A stretch of DNA of 64,000 nt, from positions 103,198,278 through 103,262,277 of the forward strand of contig CP136069.1 in assembly GCA_032622095.1 (NCBI GenBank), given 5' to 3'. Below the pieces are notes generated by a model, which saw only the letters and a list, made by a program, of their open reading frames with translations, was not told where the DNA came from and searched no databases. A program made the translations under genes and the position numbers. The stretch is from Siphonodentalium dalli. Lineage: Eukaryota; Mollusca; Scaphopoda; Gadilida; Siphonodentaliidae. Position 1 is the stretch's first letter. The number at the start of each line of letters is the position of its first letter. Positions 1 to 11,761 of the stretch are shown piece after piece.

Positions 1-693
1 TTTGATCAAAATTTAAACAGTTGAAAATTTCATGCCTGGTATAACATTAGTTGTAGATTAGATGTTCACATCAAAAATAGGTTAGAATTGTTCTCATAGT
101 TTGGTTTGTTTTTCCCTCATGTATGTTTTAAACCAACAGTCCATATGTTCCTACTTCAGGTTGAACTGTTGGACCAAATTGGCCACAAATTTTAACTTGA
201 TGGGGTTGGTAATTTTCAAACGTTTGAGAGCTTGAAGTACTGGTACCAGTTGTAAAATTCAATCTAAGAGGGATGTGCAAAAGGATTTTTGTGAACTTAG
301 TACTGTGGTATGCCTCACTCCCAGAGCTCAATATTTTTTTATTAAAGGGACATCTCCTGCACAGATATATACCATTTCCATAAATAGGTAATTGGGGGTT
401 ACTGGGGGTTTGCTTCCCTCATATGGTGTACTTATTGACTTAAAATAGGGGGAAAACCCCTATTTTCATAATATCAGCATCCCTGTCCCCAAGACTTTGT
501 GTCTCCATCCCAGAGATATAGTATATTATATAAAATATCCATATCCTGCACAGATCTATACCATTTCCATGGTCACAAAACTACTGGGGGATTGTTTCCA
601 TCATCTGGTGGGCTATATAAACTTTAGTGATGTGTTTAGGCCTGTGCTATTTGAAATTAATTCAAGGGGGAATCAATGTATATTAATTTTGTA
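1..693. other. Non-coding stretch, no gene seen
   Basis: Only short chance open frames are present, without recognisable domains. A phrase about a dinucleotide-poor unit recurs: 'cctgcacagatNtataccatttccat' style wording appears near 355-380 and 545-572, so part of this stretch is a weak direct repeat about 190 bp apart. No promoter, splice pattern or RNA gene could be supported. Confidence 0.6.
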
Positions 694-770
694 TTTGTGC
701 TTAAGCACAAATTATTTGCACTTAAGCGCAAATATTTGCACTTAAACGCAAATATTTTAGCTTAAGCGTA
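694..770. repeat. Palindromic ~21-bp minisatellite
   Basis: About four units with the core TTTGCRCTTAAGYGCAAA. The first unit, at 694-711, is a perfect 18-bp palindrome around CTTAAG. Later units drift (CTTAAA at one centre). Each unit can form a small hairpin. The design resembles the palindromic minisatellite at 53.6 kb, although the sequences are unrelated. Confidence 0.7.
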
Positions 771-939
771 AATAAATAATAAATGTGAAAAGGGCCTCCC
801 ATAAGTACCTACTTGGTGAGGAAACTTGCACGAGAGGAGGGGTGCTGTCAGCGCGGGACCTAATCATTCCACCATACAAAAAATAAGTCCATCATATCTG
901 TATCAATTACTAGATAGGGTACCTGGCATTGCTCAGGTA

Positions 940-1745
940 AAGAATGAACACATTATTAGTGACCCCTCCAGTCATTTAAACTATTTATTAGTCACCTGAG
1001 ATAAGCATCACATATATATTGCATGAAACTCTGGATAAAGTTACCTCTACTTTTAAGTTGATAATAAACGCTCTTTATTGCTAATTATTAGTACTTCTTT
1101 AAGTCATCTGAGGTCAACGGCACCTATCCCATGACACGCCCAATTTCATATTATCTCTGTGTACCAATATTCCCATATATCTTCTGAGATGATAAATGCT
1201 TTTAAGTGATAAGCTATGTTAACATAATTTACAAACCCCCCTGTTTGTCATCTGATGTCCAAGGCGCCAATCCCATGACATTCCCCTGGTCATGGAATCC
1301 CATACGTACCAATTTTACTACATATCGTTTAAGCTGATAAAAATTGCTCATCTCTATAATATAATCTATAAGTTCCCCTTTAAGTTTTCCCGGGTCAAGT
1401 TACCCCTGTATACCAAATTCCAGCGACCAGAGTCTAACCATTTTGTGTATATGATTCATTTTTTAAATTAGAATTGTTTATGCCCATTTAAGTCGTCTGA
1501 ATCAGATGTTAATAACACCTATCTCGTGACAATATTCGTGTCAATTGACCCATGCGAAGCAATCTTTATTACAAAATTCCGACCATTTTGGGTGTATAAT
1601 TGATCATTATTGTCCTTTTAAGACATCTGATGCCAATGGCACCAATCCCATGACACTCCCCGGGTCAATTGACCCATATGTACAATTTTTAGCACCAATG
1701 GTCCGGCCATTTGGTCGTCTAGACAGACAAACAGTTTTCATTAAT
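940..1745. repeat. Degenerate ~130-bp tandem repeat
   Basis: The phrase AAGTCATCTGAKGTCAAYGG followed by CCCATGACAC and GGTCAATTGACCC recurs near 1100, 1240, 1385, 1490 and 1620, so the spacing is about 110-140 bp. Units are strongly diverged. The block ends at about 1730 in GACAGACAAACAG, a typical tail of invertebrate interspersed repeats, so it may be the inside of an old non-autonomous element. No coding content is seen. Confidence 0.55.
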
Positions 1746-2329
1746 ATATGTCAGAGTTCTAAATTAAGTTAGATTATTTTACTAAAGAAAACTGAAACTT
1801 TGTACCCAAACTAGCAGTCTTCAATTCCAAGGTGCTTATCTCTGACATAGGCCTAAACATGTGCTCGGGTGATAATATTTTATATTAGCAAAATTCTTTT
1901 GTCTGGGATTTTTTTTATCACGCTACCAGTAATTCCTCACTTATAATAACTAAGTATAATCAAATGAAATATTTTCCAGTTCATTCCTTTATAGGAAGTG
2001 ACATCTGCAGTAAATAATCTTGTGTCACTAGTTTCCAAGAGGCATGGTACTACCTCCTGCTGTTTAATTTGAGTAGGCCTATATGTGGTCCTTAAGGCAA
2101 TCGCGCTTGCGTTAGTAATTTATTATCGAGCAATCAATCTTCTATATCTATATTTGCGAATGTCTGTCTGTCTGTCTGTCTGTCTGTGTCCTATAGAAAT
2201 TCACAGGGGATCATCTAGATGATGCCAAAGGGGTCTACTAGGAGTAGCTTTTTACGAGAAAGATAATGGTCGGGGTTAGAATTTTCTAAAGTGACGCCGT
2301 TGTTGTCAGGGGCAGAAAAAACAATTGTC

Positions 2330-3435
2330 GCCGATTGCCACCAAACTTATATATAATCATCCCCATAATATGAGGAATCTAATGGCGTGGTTTAAATATG
2401 GCAAAAGTCACGCAGTTCGCGTCAGGGGTGCCCGGAAGGGGGGGTGGGGCAGATTTTTTTTTCTGTCGCCGATTTTCACGAAACTTACATATAATCATCC
2501 CCATGATATGAAGAATCCAACGGTGTGGTTTAAATATGTCAAAAGTGGCGTCGTTTGAGTCAGGGATGAACGGAAGGGGAGAGGGGCACCAAAATTGATA
2601 AAAACTAATTTTAGCGCCGATTTCCACCAAATTGATATATATTCTTCTTCATGATACAAGGAATCTAATTGTGCGATTTAACAACGCCAAATTGTTGTTT
2701 TTGGATGAGAGATTGGGAGGGGGTGGGCACTAAATTTGATAATAAATCGCCGATTGCCACCACACTTATTCAAAATCATCCCCATGGTATGAGGAGTCTA
2801 ATGGTGTGTCTTTTATCTGTCAAATGTGGCCTCATTCGAGTCAGGGTTGCATTGAAAGGGACAGGGGCACCAAAATTGATGCACAATTTTTTAGCCCCAA
2901 TTTCCACCAAATTGATACACGTTCTTATCCATTGATACGAGGAATCTAATCGTGATTTAAAGACGCCATAGTGGTGCTGTTTGGGTGAGAGATGGAGAGG
3001 GGAGGGATTGGCACCAAATTTGATAAAAAAAATTATAAACAATCATCTCCATGCTATCAGGAGTGTAATCGTGTGGTTTAAGGGTGTCACAAGTGGGGCC
3101 ATTCGAGTCAGTGGTGTATAAAGATGAGAGGGACACAAAAAATTATATCTATATGTTTAGTGCCGATTTCCACCAGATTGATACATATTCTTCTCCGTGA
3201 TACGAGGAATCTTATCGTGTGGTTTAGATACACCAAATTGGTGCCCTATGGGTGAGAGATATGGGGACCTTAAATTTTATACGAATTTGTATACTCGCCA
3301 ATTTTCACCATATATATGCATCTCTAATCTCTAATGAGTCTTAGTGTGTGCAGCTTGAGTCCGAAATAGGGACGGGAGGGTCACCAAAACTGATACAATA
3401 TATTTTTAGTACCAATTGCCATCAAATTCAGACAC
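2330..3435. repeat. Internal ~140-bp degenerate tandem repeat of the Helitron
   Basis: The phrase GCCGATTKCCACCAAAYTKA with a following ATCMTCCCCATGATATGAGG recurs at about 2333, 2467, 2612, 2750, 2897, 3165 and 3405. Between them lie GTGTGGTTTAAA and GAGTCAGGG motifs. Units differ by many substitutions and small indels. Short frames on both strands through this block are products of the periodicity and not genes. Confidence 0.7.
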
Positions 3436-3700
3436 ATTCTTCTCAAATGTCTGTCAGTGTGCATTCTATATATAACTTCACACGGTACAATCGAGATGGC
3501 ACCAAGGCGTTCTAAGAGGGGTAACTTTTTACAAGGAAGATAATGGTGCGGGTTAAAATTTTCTAAAATGACGCTGTTGGTGGGAGGGGAAATTTTAAAA
3601 ATATGGTGAAATAGTTTTGTCGCTAATTTCCACCAAACGAATACATAATCACCTTCGCAATATATGGCGTTGTTCAAGTCAGCGTTGCATCAACAATTGA
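3436..3700 (+). repeat. Second copy of the Helitron head region
   Basis: From about 3445 the text TGTCTGTCAGTG..CACGGTACAATCGAGATGGCACCAAGG..TAACTTTTTACAAGGAAGATAATGG repeats the region 2161-2330 (TGTCTGTCTG..GATGATGCCAAAGG..TAGCTTTTTACGAGAAAGATAATGG). The offset is about 1.28 kb. It may be an internal duplication or the start of a second, tandem element sharing the 3' end at 4883. Confidence 0.55.
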
Positions 3701-4883
3701 TTTAATAAACCAAATTCCACCAAATTCATACACGTTTTTCTCTAATGATATACCATGAATTAAATCACATTTGGTGTCGTTTGCGTCACGGATGGCGAAC
3801 GGATATCACTATCATTGATAAGATTGCTATTCGCCGATATAAGTTATAGACAGTCACCAGGCCGTCTCCATATCATTTTAATTAGTTGGGCGTTCACATT
3901 TCACAATCCCGACATGTGGTGACCCACATAAGTCACTTGAACAATTATATCATCTTAACAGTCATATTTATATGGGAATGGCAATCAAGGCATTCACACA
4001 ATGAGCTAGCAAAAAGATTTAACTAGAAGAAGCATTAAACGTATATTTATCATTCTATTGAAGAGATACATATATTCGTGCAAACTGAGAGACCTCGAAC
4101 CGTCAGAGGATTGCATATATATCATAACAAAGTTTAGTCTGTTCCATTCAATACAGTTTCCACAAAATGTTTTAATTTGTCAAGAGATATGGAAGGCCTG
4201 TTCAAAAATAGTGGTCACAGTGTGCAGTCAAATATAGTTTCTTCTGATATACAAGAAAATGCTGTTAGTAGCACAAGACTTTTCAGGATCCTACCAATAC
4301 TGACATATGACAAGGGTTTTAGAACAGACTCATCGACTGACATACACAACTCAAAATCTCGCTCTGTGACTGGCATATGTAGCTGATATATATGCGCAGC
4401 AACATTTCGTTTAAACTAAGAATATTTAGCCAATATATAGCACCATGAACAGAGGAGCATCTGGAAAATTCTTTGAAACATCTGTATCTTCATGGAGATA
4501 TGATAGCCAGGTGTCCTCGAGATCTTAATCCAACCCACTAGATTGATTGATACATCTCAATATGTAAAACCCAATTATCATCTTTTATCGAACTAATGTG
4601 TTTATTATGTTCATGTATCATATTATAACGTCTAATGTATATGCAGTTGTAAATAAATAAATACTTCATTATTCGTGGAACGGATTAATCGTGATAAACA
4701 GAATGACAATTGACAAGGTGAGCCACTACTTATATTCCATGACTGTAATAATCATGTTTTGTGATGCTATTTGAATATACAATTTATGAGAAAACGTATA
4801 ACACATTAAGCAAGAGCATTCTCTATTCCCAACAAATATCCACAGCATACATTAACCTGGGCAACGCCGGGTAACCCTGCTAG

Positions 4884-7800
4884 TATTATATAATTCGACA
4901 GTGTGTAAACTCGCACTTAATTGTCTTTTATTGAATACTCGAATGTTTGTTAGTTGAGTTCTTGGTAAAACAACAAGAACATATAACTGACGAACTTGGG
5001 TCGTCCAAACCACTACTCGAAATTGATGCAATGCGCATTCTTCTGCGGAAATGGGGGGGGGGGTGTAGAACTTATATACCTTTCGTAAATGGTATTTCGT
5101 TTTCCCACTCATAAATTCATACAAACAATATTTTATTTGCTGAATGTTCTGCAATTGAGTTGAACATACAGTAATTAATTTAGCCCACCCCCCCCCATCC
5201 CCATGTAACTTGTGCTGCATCCGCCGTGGAGAAAATGCAGTAACATTGACGATATCAGTTCTATATATGCACGGACGCGTTGACGCGCGGGGTCGTGGTG
5301 TCTCCCCTTCCCATTTTGGTAAAACAAATCTACAGTTTGAACTTTGAAGTCTAATACACTAATAGGGTTGTGTGCAGTTAGCGATTATAAATTTCCAATA
5401 TGTGGCCATAGCATGGTGCAATTATATGTCTTTCTTCAATTTGGGGAATTATTTTGGTTCGATCAAAGTTGGTGCATTTAGAAATTCCAAGTTTTGCACC
5501 AAAACGGAAACATTCTAGACACGTTCATGTAGTGCCTAAATATGTTTTAAATATAAGTTTGCTCACCGTATAACCTTTATCGCGATTCTGATATAAATGG
5601 TTCATCCCTCAGACATAATTATACGTATATAGTTTATCCACCCAACGATGTATATACAACTTATCAATTCCTATAATGAGTCCGTACCACTATTTACCAC
5701 CTGTCACAGCAGACAGTCACACACACACACGGAGTTAACGAAATGTATAGGGGATATTTGCATGGGATCCATACATATATAGGTGTAGGCATGCTACCCA
5801 ACATGGTTGAGTGACTTTTTTTCGCACGATGTCGCCTCTGTTGCTCTTTATTGGAGATTCGATCGATGGTTTACACTATAGCTGCCAAGAATGCACATAT
5901 AGTACACTATATATTGATATAATGTGTGCTCTCATCTATAACTACGAGCAGCAGCAGTATATACAACCACCAACTCAAAGTTTGTGATTATGTTGTGGTT
6001 GATTTAGTGAAATTCGCATGTTTCCGTGCATGGATTGTAGTATAATAGACTACAGAGCGCGATCTCAAATCCTGGAGGATCTTTAAAGGCACGTGAGGCC
6101 TTAGTTGTCGAAAATATTCATATTTGTTCCAATCACCGGTCGTAAACAGAAAAACATTAAAACGCATACAGTTTCGTTCATATATACCGTGATCATAAAG
6201 ATTTACTATATTTTACCTAAGCAAGAGCCTGATTGTGTTACAGAAGACAACACAATGCTGCTGGCTAATCACACACAAATGACATAAACGCTCTTTATTA
6301 GTTCCATATCAGGAATTCACCCACAAAGAACGCTCTTTATGTTTACCATCATACTATAAACAAACACCAGAAAAGTAACTTTTTATGCTTTTGTTTACAT
6401 AACAATGGTAAAAAATATGACAATAACATACTGTTTATGCGATATTTCTTATTTGTATATGGACAAAGTCTGTCTACATTTTGTTGTTCTTTCTGTTTGT
6501 GGCGGTTTTTGACGGGTGGAAATATTTTCACAGGATACCCACCGCCAAGGCCAACCGTACCTTTAATACAAGCGTATACTTGACCAATCCATTGTTACGA
6601 ATTTGTTAAAGCCTTTTAGTAACGTATTCAAAACTGGGTGTGATTCTTCCTGTGCATCAATGCACATTCATTGTGATGCATGTCACAAGCCACCAAAGGG
6701 GTTATCGTGATAATATAGCCTATACGACCTGATACGACCATTCAAAGAAAGTAATATAGCCAAAAATACAGTAGTTATCAACAATGGTTGGGGGGGGGGG
6801 GGGGGTAATAACCTTTGTTTTCTCATTCAATGCTAAATTCTCAGAAGTATTTAATTGTTTTGCCATAATTAGCAATCGATGGGCCATATTTATTAATCGA
6901 CATCATACGTTAGGTTAGGTCTAGTCATTGCATAAATGTGAACAGCGATGCCAAATGTATAAATATTGACTTATCTGGCAGGACGTACTTATTAAGCAGA
7001 ACACCGTCACTAATGAGTTCAGTGGGTGTTAGGGGGGTGTTGATACATTACCCGGCGAAGATCGCATTCGCTTTAGCCGGCAGCGATAACAATAGAGTGT
7101 TTATACTTCGCCGGATAAGAATTACGGCTATCCGGATACTCAGCTATACGGTTTTCAACTTTTGGATAAAATGATTTAGTACAAGCACCTGATTGTCGTA
7201 TGGATTCTAATTCGCTCTGCGGTTAAGTTAGATGTTTATCTGGGGTCATGCCGTCATGGGTGAATTCCTTTCAACAATTAACTCGAACAATATTATTGTG
7301 CCCGCTTTTCACCTGTGTATATATTGGTCAGTGTGCCAGTTTGATTGTCTCTGATCAGCTGTCAGGTCGGTGGTCACGCACCTTGGTTATAAGCTATTAT
7401 TATAAATACTAACCGATAATGGTACACGTACTCTGCATGTGCATGGTACATTTGTTGCGCATTCGAGGGAATTAATTCATGTACATGTATGTCCATATAT
7501 ATATATATGGAAGAAATGGGATGGCACGTTTCTGTGGATTCAAACTTAATGGACAATTAGTTCAATAATCTAAATCTGGGTGTGCCGTGGACATATTTAC
7601 ACAGGGACGGGTCTAGAGGGCCTGATTTGGAGGTGTGGAACTGTTCATCTTTGGAATTTATCGACCGACCGTGGTTATGGCCAGGTGTGAGAATTCTTTT
7701 TAATCTGAACCCTGAAAAGTGCAAAATCCTAGCATCCAGCCTTAAGATTTCCAATTGTTGGACATTTTCCAAACTTGACGCACCAGTCCTCTAATAAGGT

Positions 7801-8570
7801 TGGATCATTTCCAACTGATGGTCATTTCAGTCCAACAATTTGGTAAAAAAATAAGCAAATGTTGCCTAAAGAAATCACCAATAACAAATTGTTGAAAATA
7901 AAACTACGAGAACAATTTCATCATATTGCTGATGTCAAATGTCCAACTATTGCCGTGTCAGGTATGAAATTTCCAGCTTTTGAATATTTTGATTAAAGTT
8001 GGGATGAGATACCCCCATCGCCACGGCCCTATATACATGGACATGGTGAACGCCCGAGTAAAATGAAAAACATATTTTATTGTATAATGTGCAAACGGAA
8101 AATGTGTCACATTTGATTCGCGATGTTGAAACTTATATATATAATATAAAATCCAATCCGAATGATCAGACACCAATTTGTAGATGTATGCGACGAAAAG
8201 ATCTCAAAACTGACAATGGCCATGCTTTTGGTGCGACACTCACTTCACAGGCTGTATGTGAACCCAAACAAACCATTAACAATGTTTTTTAAATATCTAT
8301 AAAATTACCAATAGCAATACCTGAAAGTTTGAGTTGGATATTAATAATTTCGGCATTTCCATTTCTAAAAAGTTTCATTACGCCACCGTAGTGTGGTGTT
8401 TCTAGCTTTTGGTTTTTTGATATCGCATGGTCGATCGATAATTCACTGGGTGATTGTACATTCGGCAAACCTCGTCAGATTCCGTCACCGTTTCATCGTA
8501 CCGATAATTACGAGAGTACAACTAAGATTGGCACATGTGTTTACGTCACCGGTGTAATTGTGGGGACATG
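4884..8570. other. Non-coding stretch with homopolymer runs
   Basis: No coding region is supported. Notable are a G run at about 5053-5063, a C run at about 5187-5197, and a 16-G run at 6790-6805 that could form a G-quadruplex. A (CA)n run lies near 5720. Two copies of AACGCTCTTTAT occur at 6287 and 6329, a 12-mer shared with many repeats of the window. Imperfect CCGG-containing inverted motifs lie near 7050-7140 and resemble those near 10695-10770. Open frames of 60-80 codons here show no family resemblance. Confidence 0.55.
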
Positions 8571-8574
8571 CTTC

Positions 8575-9345
8575 TATTATGAAGGTTTGCTATCCCGAAG
8601 GTCCGCTATTCCGAAGGTTCTCTATTCCGAAGGTTTTTGTTATTTTTAGGTTAATTCTATATTTTAAAGTATTGAGACTAATTTGAGAGGGTTCATTTTC
8701 ACAAACATTCTTTATATGGAGTGTGCGCTCACATCCGACCTGATCATGCGCGCACACCGATACAGATACAGGAGGAAATAACTTAACTTAGAACATTAAA
8801 TGTGATTTTGTTTTGTTTTCGCTGGTTTTCTTGAGATTTTATGTCATTACGTGGGCCCATACCTTTGAATTCTTGGCATATACTATGAATGTTGTGGTAT
8901 ATATGGACCCTCCCGCATTGGGACATGACATAGGTTCAGTTGACTTAAGTGGTGTTCTGTGTGTGCTCCAATTTGGAGTTCAATATTTTAAGGGCCAAGT
9001 TTAGAATTTTATGGGTCCATACCTTTGAACTCTGGGCATATAATATGAATATTGGGGGGCATGTCTCTATTCCGAAGGTTCACTATCCCGAAGGTCCACT
9101 ATTCCGAAATTTCTCTGAATGTTCGCTATTCCGAAGGTTCACCAATCCGAAGGTTCGTTATTCCGAAGGTTCTGTGTTCCAAAGATTTTTTTTATTTTAA
9201 GGTTAATTCTATATTCTAAAGTAACGAGAGGGTTCATTATCACGAAGATTCTTTTTATGAAGGAAATAACGTAAAACATTAAATGTGATTTTGTTTTGTT
9301 TTCGAGGGTTTTCTTGAGTTTAATGTCATTACGTATGACCTTATT
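8575..9345. repeat. Minisatellite (TATTCCGAAGGTTC) and 483-bp duplication
   Basis: The ~14-bp phrase TATTCCGAAGGTTC occurs about ten times in two clusters, near 8580-8640 and 9068-9180. Each cluster is followed by the same ~190-bp sequence containing AACATTAAATGTGATTTTG, at 8792 and 9275, so cluster plus follower is a tandem duplication with a 483-bp offset. Between them two ~80-bp units with CCATACCTTTGAA are also repeated. No gene is seen. Confidence 0.75.
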
Positions 9346-9794
9346 TCTCATTACATATTCACGCCAAGGAGCCCACACAATTGCTATGTTACGATGCGAT
9401 TTAATGTGATTATGTGTGACCTAATATCTCAATAATCTGAGGCAAGAGTACGCCTGCTAAAGGCGAATTATAACAGTTGGGGGTATAACGCTCAATAAAT
9501 ACTGGAGGCTATAACAAACTGCGCAGTAGAATATCGCTGAATGGACGAGTATGAGATGAGCCTAAATGCAATTGTGACTTTGTTTAAAGGCCCACTTAAT
9601 TTTCGAGTCATTAATTTTTTATAGTATATACGGTTTTAATAACAATTTATGCCATAAAATTTGAATAAACTACTATAATTCATCACCATTTGAAAGGCAG
9701 AATACTTCTATCTCCTAGTTTGAAACACCTTCAAAATACCGCGTCGTATATCTAGCAATTAGCAACCAACATGTCCTCCTCGGCTTTCCATAGA

Positions 9795-10320
9795 ATTCAA
9801 CGTAATTTGATACTTATGGGTATTTGTGTCCGGGAAGTGTTTTGAACGGGTCAAATCGTGACCCCGACCTGACCTTGACCATTAAAACTGTCAATGCAAG
9901 GTCAATTTGGGTAAAACGGACAAATTTCGGCGAAATTTGATACCTAGGAATACTTTGGTCCGAGGAGAGTTTTGAACGGGTCAAATCGTGACCTCGGCCT
10001 GACCTTGACCTTCAATATGGCCAATCAAAGGTCAACTCGGATAAAACGGATAGATTTCGACGAAATTTGATACCTATGGGTACTTTTGTCGGGGGGGGGG
10101 GTGTTTTGGACGGGTCAAATCATGACTCTGACCTTACCTTGACCTTCAAAATTGTTAATTAAAGGTCAAGTTGGGTAAAACGGACGGATTTCGACGAAAT
10201 TTGATACCTATGGGTAGTTTTCTACGGGTGGGGGTGTTTTGGACTGGACAAATCATGACCCTGACCTGACCTTGACTTTCGAAATAGTCAATTGAAGGTC
10301 AAATCGCACCTTTCACCGGA
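9795..10320. repeat. Four-copy tandem repeat, 120-145 bp
   Basis: AATTTGATACCTATGGGTA starts near 9804, 9934, 10054 and 10198. Each unit then has GTTTTGRACGGGTCAAATC, ACCTGACCTTGACC and GGTCAAnTnGGGTAAAACGG. Unit three contains a G run of 10. The GACCTTGACC phrase also occurs inside several Helitron units at 27.5, 31.0 and 33.2 kb, so the repeat may derive from such an element. Confidence 0.75.
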
Positions 10321-10782
10321 AAGCAGATGGGAAACAGCCCGGGTGAAGTCGGGCCTATCAGCTTGTGTAATAAAGAAGACAGTTTGATGAAAGTAATGTA
10401 TGCCACGAGAAACGGGAAAACTTGAAATATGGAAGTACGCAAATTTCCCGCATAAAATTTGAAAGCTAGTTTATAGAATAATTGTATTATTATTTATATT
10501 TATGGCTAATAATACGATCTTGGTGGCGTTACCATTTCTGACTATGGTTTTCTTGTTTCACTATACTGCCCAACCATATCTCTAACAGGAAGCGGCTAGA
10601 TGTTTACAGGTGTACAGCAATATCATATTGCAGTTCAGTGAGAACTAAAACGAAAACTATTAACAAGTAAAGGAGACACATGAATATATGCGTATCTTCG
10701 CCGGCGATGTGTAAACACTCTGCCCAACCATCGCCGGCTAACGGGTTCGCCGAGTAACGGCTTCACCGGCTATGTGTAAACA
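10321..10782. other. Non-coding stretch with CGCCGG inverted motifs
   Basis: No gene. At 10695-10780 TCGCCGGCGATGTGTAAACA and later GGCTATGTGTAAACATC repeat around ACCATCGCCGGCTAACGG, giving small inverted repeats. This sequence directly abuts the truncated 3' side of the neighbouring LINE, so a rearrangement or deletion probably joined them. Confidence 0.45.
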
Positions 10783-11761
10783 TCACCTTAGGAGCGATGA
10801 TTTATTTTTATTGATTACGTTTCGGAGAATGTTCCAGGTTGCTTTCATGTTGCCTTTGTTTTCTTCAAATATGTTCGTATAATATAGTGCTTTACTCTTT
10901 CGTACAACTTTGTTGTATAATTTACGGAATGTTTTATATTTTGTCGTGTTTGCGTCAGTGGGGTCCTTCAATTTTTTCTTATATAATATGTTTTTAGTTT
11001 GTGAAGAGGTTAGAACTCCTATAGTCATCCAAGGTTTTTGCTTAATGAAACGTTTTGGAATGCGCGTATTGGTGATAGGAAATGCTATTTCGAATGCGTC
11101 TTTATAAGCTGTTATGAATTCATTGTATGCATCGTTTGGGCACAGACAATTGTATACATTTTCAAAAGAAGTTGCCGTAAGAATTTGCTTGAAACAATTT
11201 ATATTGTGCGATGAATATACCCTTCGCTCTCGTGTCGAATTAATAGGAGATGCTGGAGAATGTTCTCCGTGGATGTAAAAACATGCCAAGTGGTCTGAGA
11301 CGTCGGTAATTATTATTCCTGATTTATCATACAGTGAGTTATCATTGGAAAAAATATTGTCAATGAGAGTAGCTGTAAAATCTGTTATTCTAGTAGGTCT
11401 TGTAATGGTTGGCATGAAGCCTTCTGAGAACAATGTATCGACGAATTCTTCTGTTTTGTCACGAGTAGATAATTTAAGTAAGTCTATGTTAAAATCTCCA
11501 AGCAAATAGCATTTTTTATGTTCGTTATTTATAAGACCTATAACATTTTCAAGCGAAGATTGGAAAGCGTCTATATCAGCCAGAGGAGCAGTATTCGGTC
11601 TATAAATACATCCGATTATGTACGAACTACTTTTTTCTGGAAATATTTCCAGAAAGAGTGATTCAAAAATATGAGCGTTAAAGACAGTAAGATCATCTCT
11701 AATTTTATAAGGCACATTTTCATTTACAAAGATACCCACGCCGCCTCTAGCAGACTTGTTC
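10783..11761 (-). pseudogene. LINE endonuclease domain, C-terminal part (split by insertion)
   Basis: This minus-strand open frame encodes the later part of an APE-type endonuclease of a non-LTR retrotransposon, the enzyme that nicks target DNA to prime reverse transcription. Visible blocks are RGGVGIFV, CIYRPN, LLGDFNIDLL, TRPTRITDFTATLIDNIF and DVSDHLACFY, in the order usual for the family, followed by the basic linker before RT (KPWMTIGVLTSSQTKN). The frame opens further upstream to 11964, but those first ~68 codons are antisense to the inserted plus-strand LINE. The true coding sequence resumes at 14377. It stops at 10783 before any RT motif, so the copy lacks RT and 3' UTR, which is unusual for target-primed insertion and points to later deletion. 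Non-functional. Confidence 0.85.

Larger units (their letters stand above)
2138..4883 (+). mobile_element. Non-autonomous Helitron-like element
   Basis: The proposed 5' end is A|TCTTCTATATCTATATTTG followed by a (TCTG)n run at about 2161-2187. The proposed 3' end is a short hairpin (CCTGG...CCGGG, around 4857-4872), eight bases, then CTAG at 4880-4883 followed by T. This matches the Helitron rule of 5'-TC, a 3' subterminal hairpin, CTRR, and insertion between A and T. No helicase or Rep frame is present, so it would depend on a partner. Inside are ~140-bp tandem units and a second copy of the head sequence at about 3440. The 3' end is clearer than the 5' end. Two adjacent elements instead of one is an alternative. 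Confidence 0.6.

Noticed and set aside
5053-5197. G run and C run as arms of one hairpin
   Set aside because: Only the homopolymers and two or three adjacent bases pair; flanks do not, so chance is likely.
4852-5220. 122-codon minus-strand frame
   Set aside because: Its C-terminal end is translated Helitron terminus (TSRVTRRCPG), the rest runs across a G run and a C run, and no family is recognised. A remnant of some element cannot be excluded.
7557-7794. Overlapping ~70-codon frames on both strands
   Set aside because: Short, mirrored on both strands, and without homology features.
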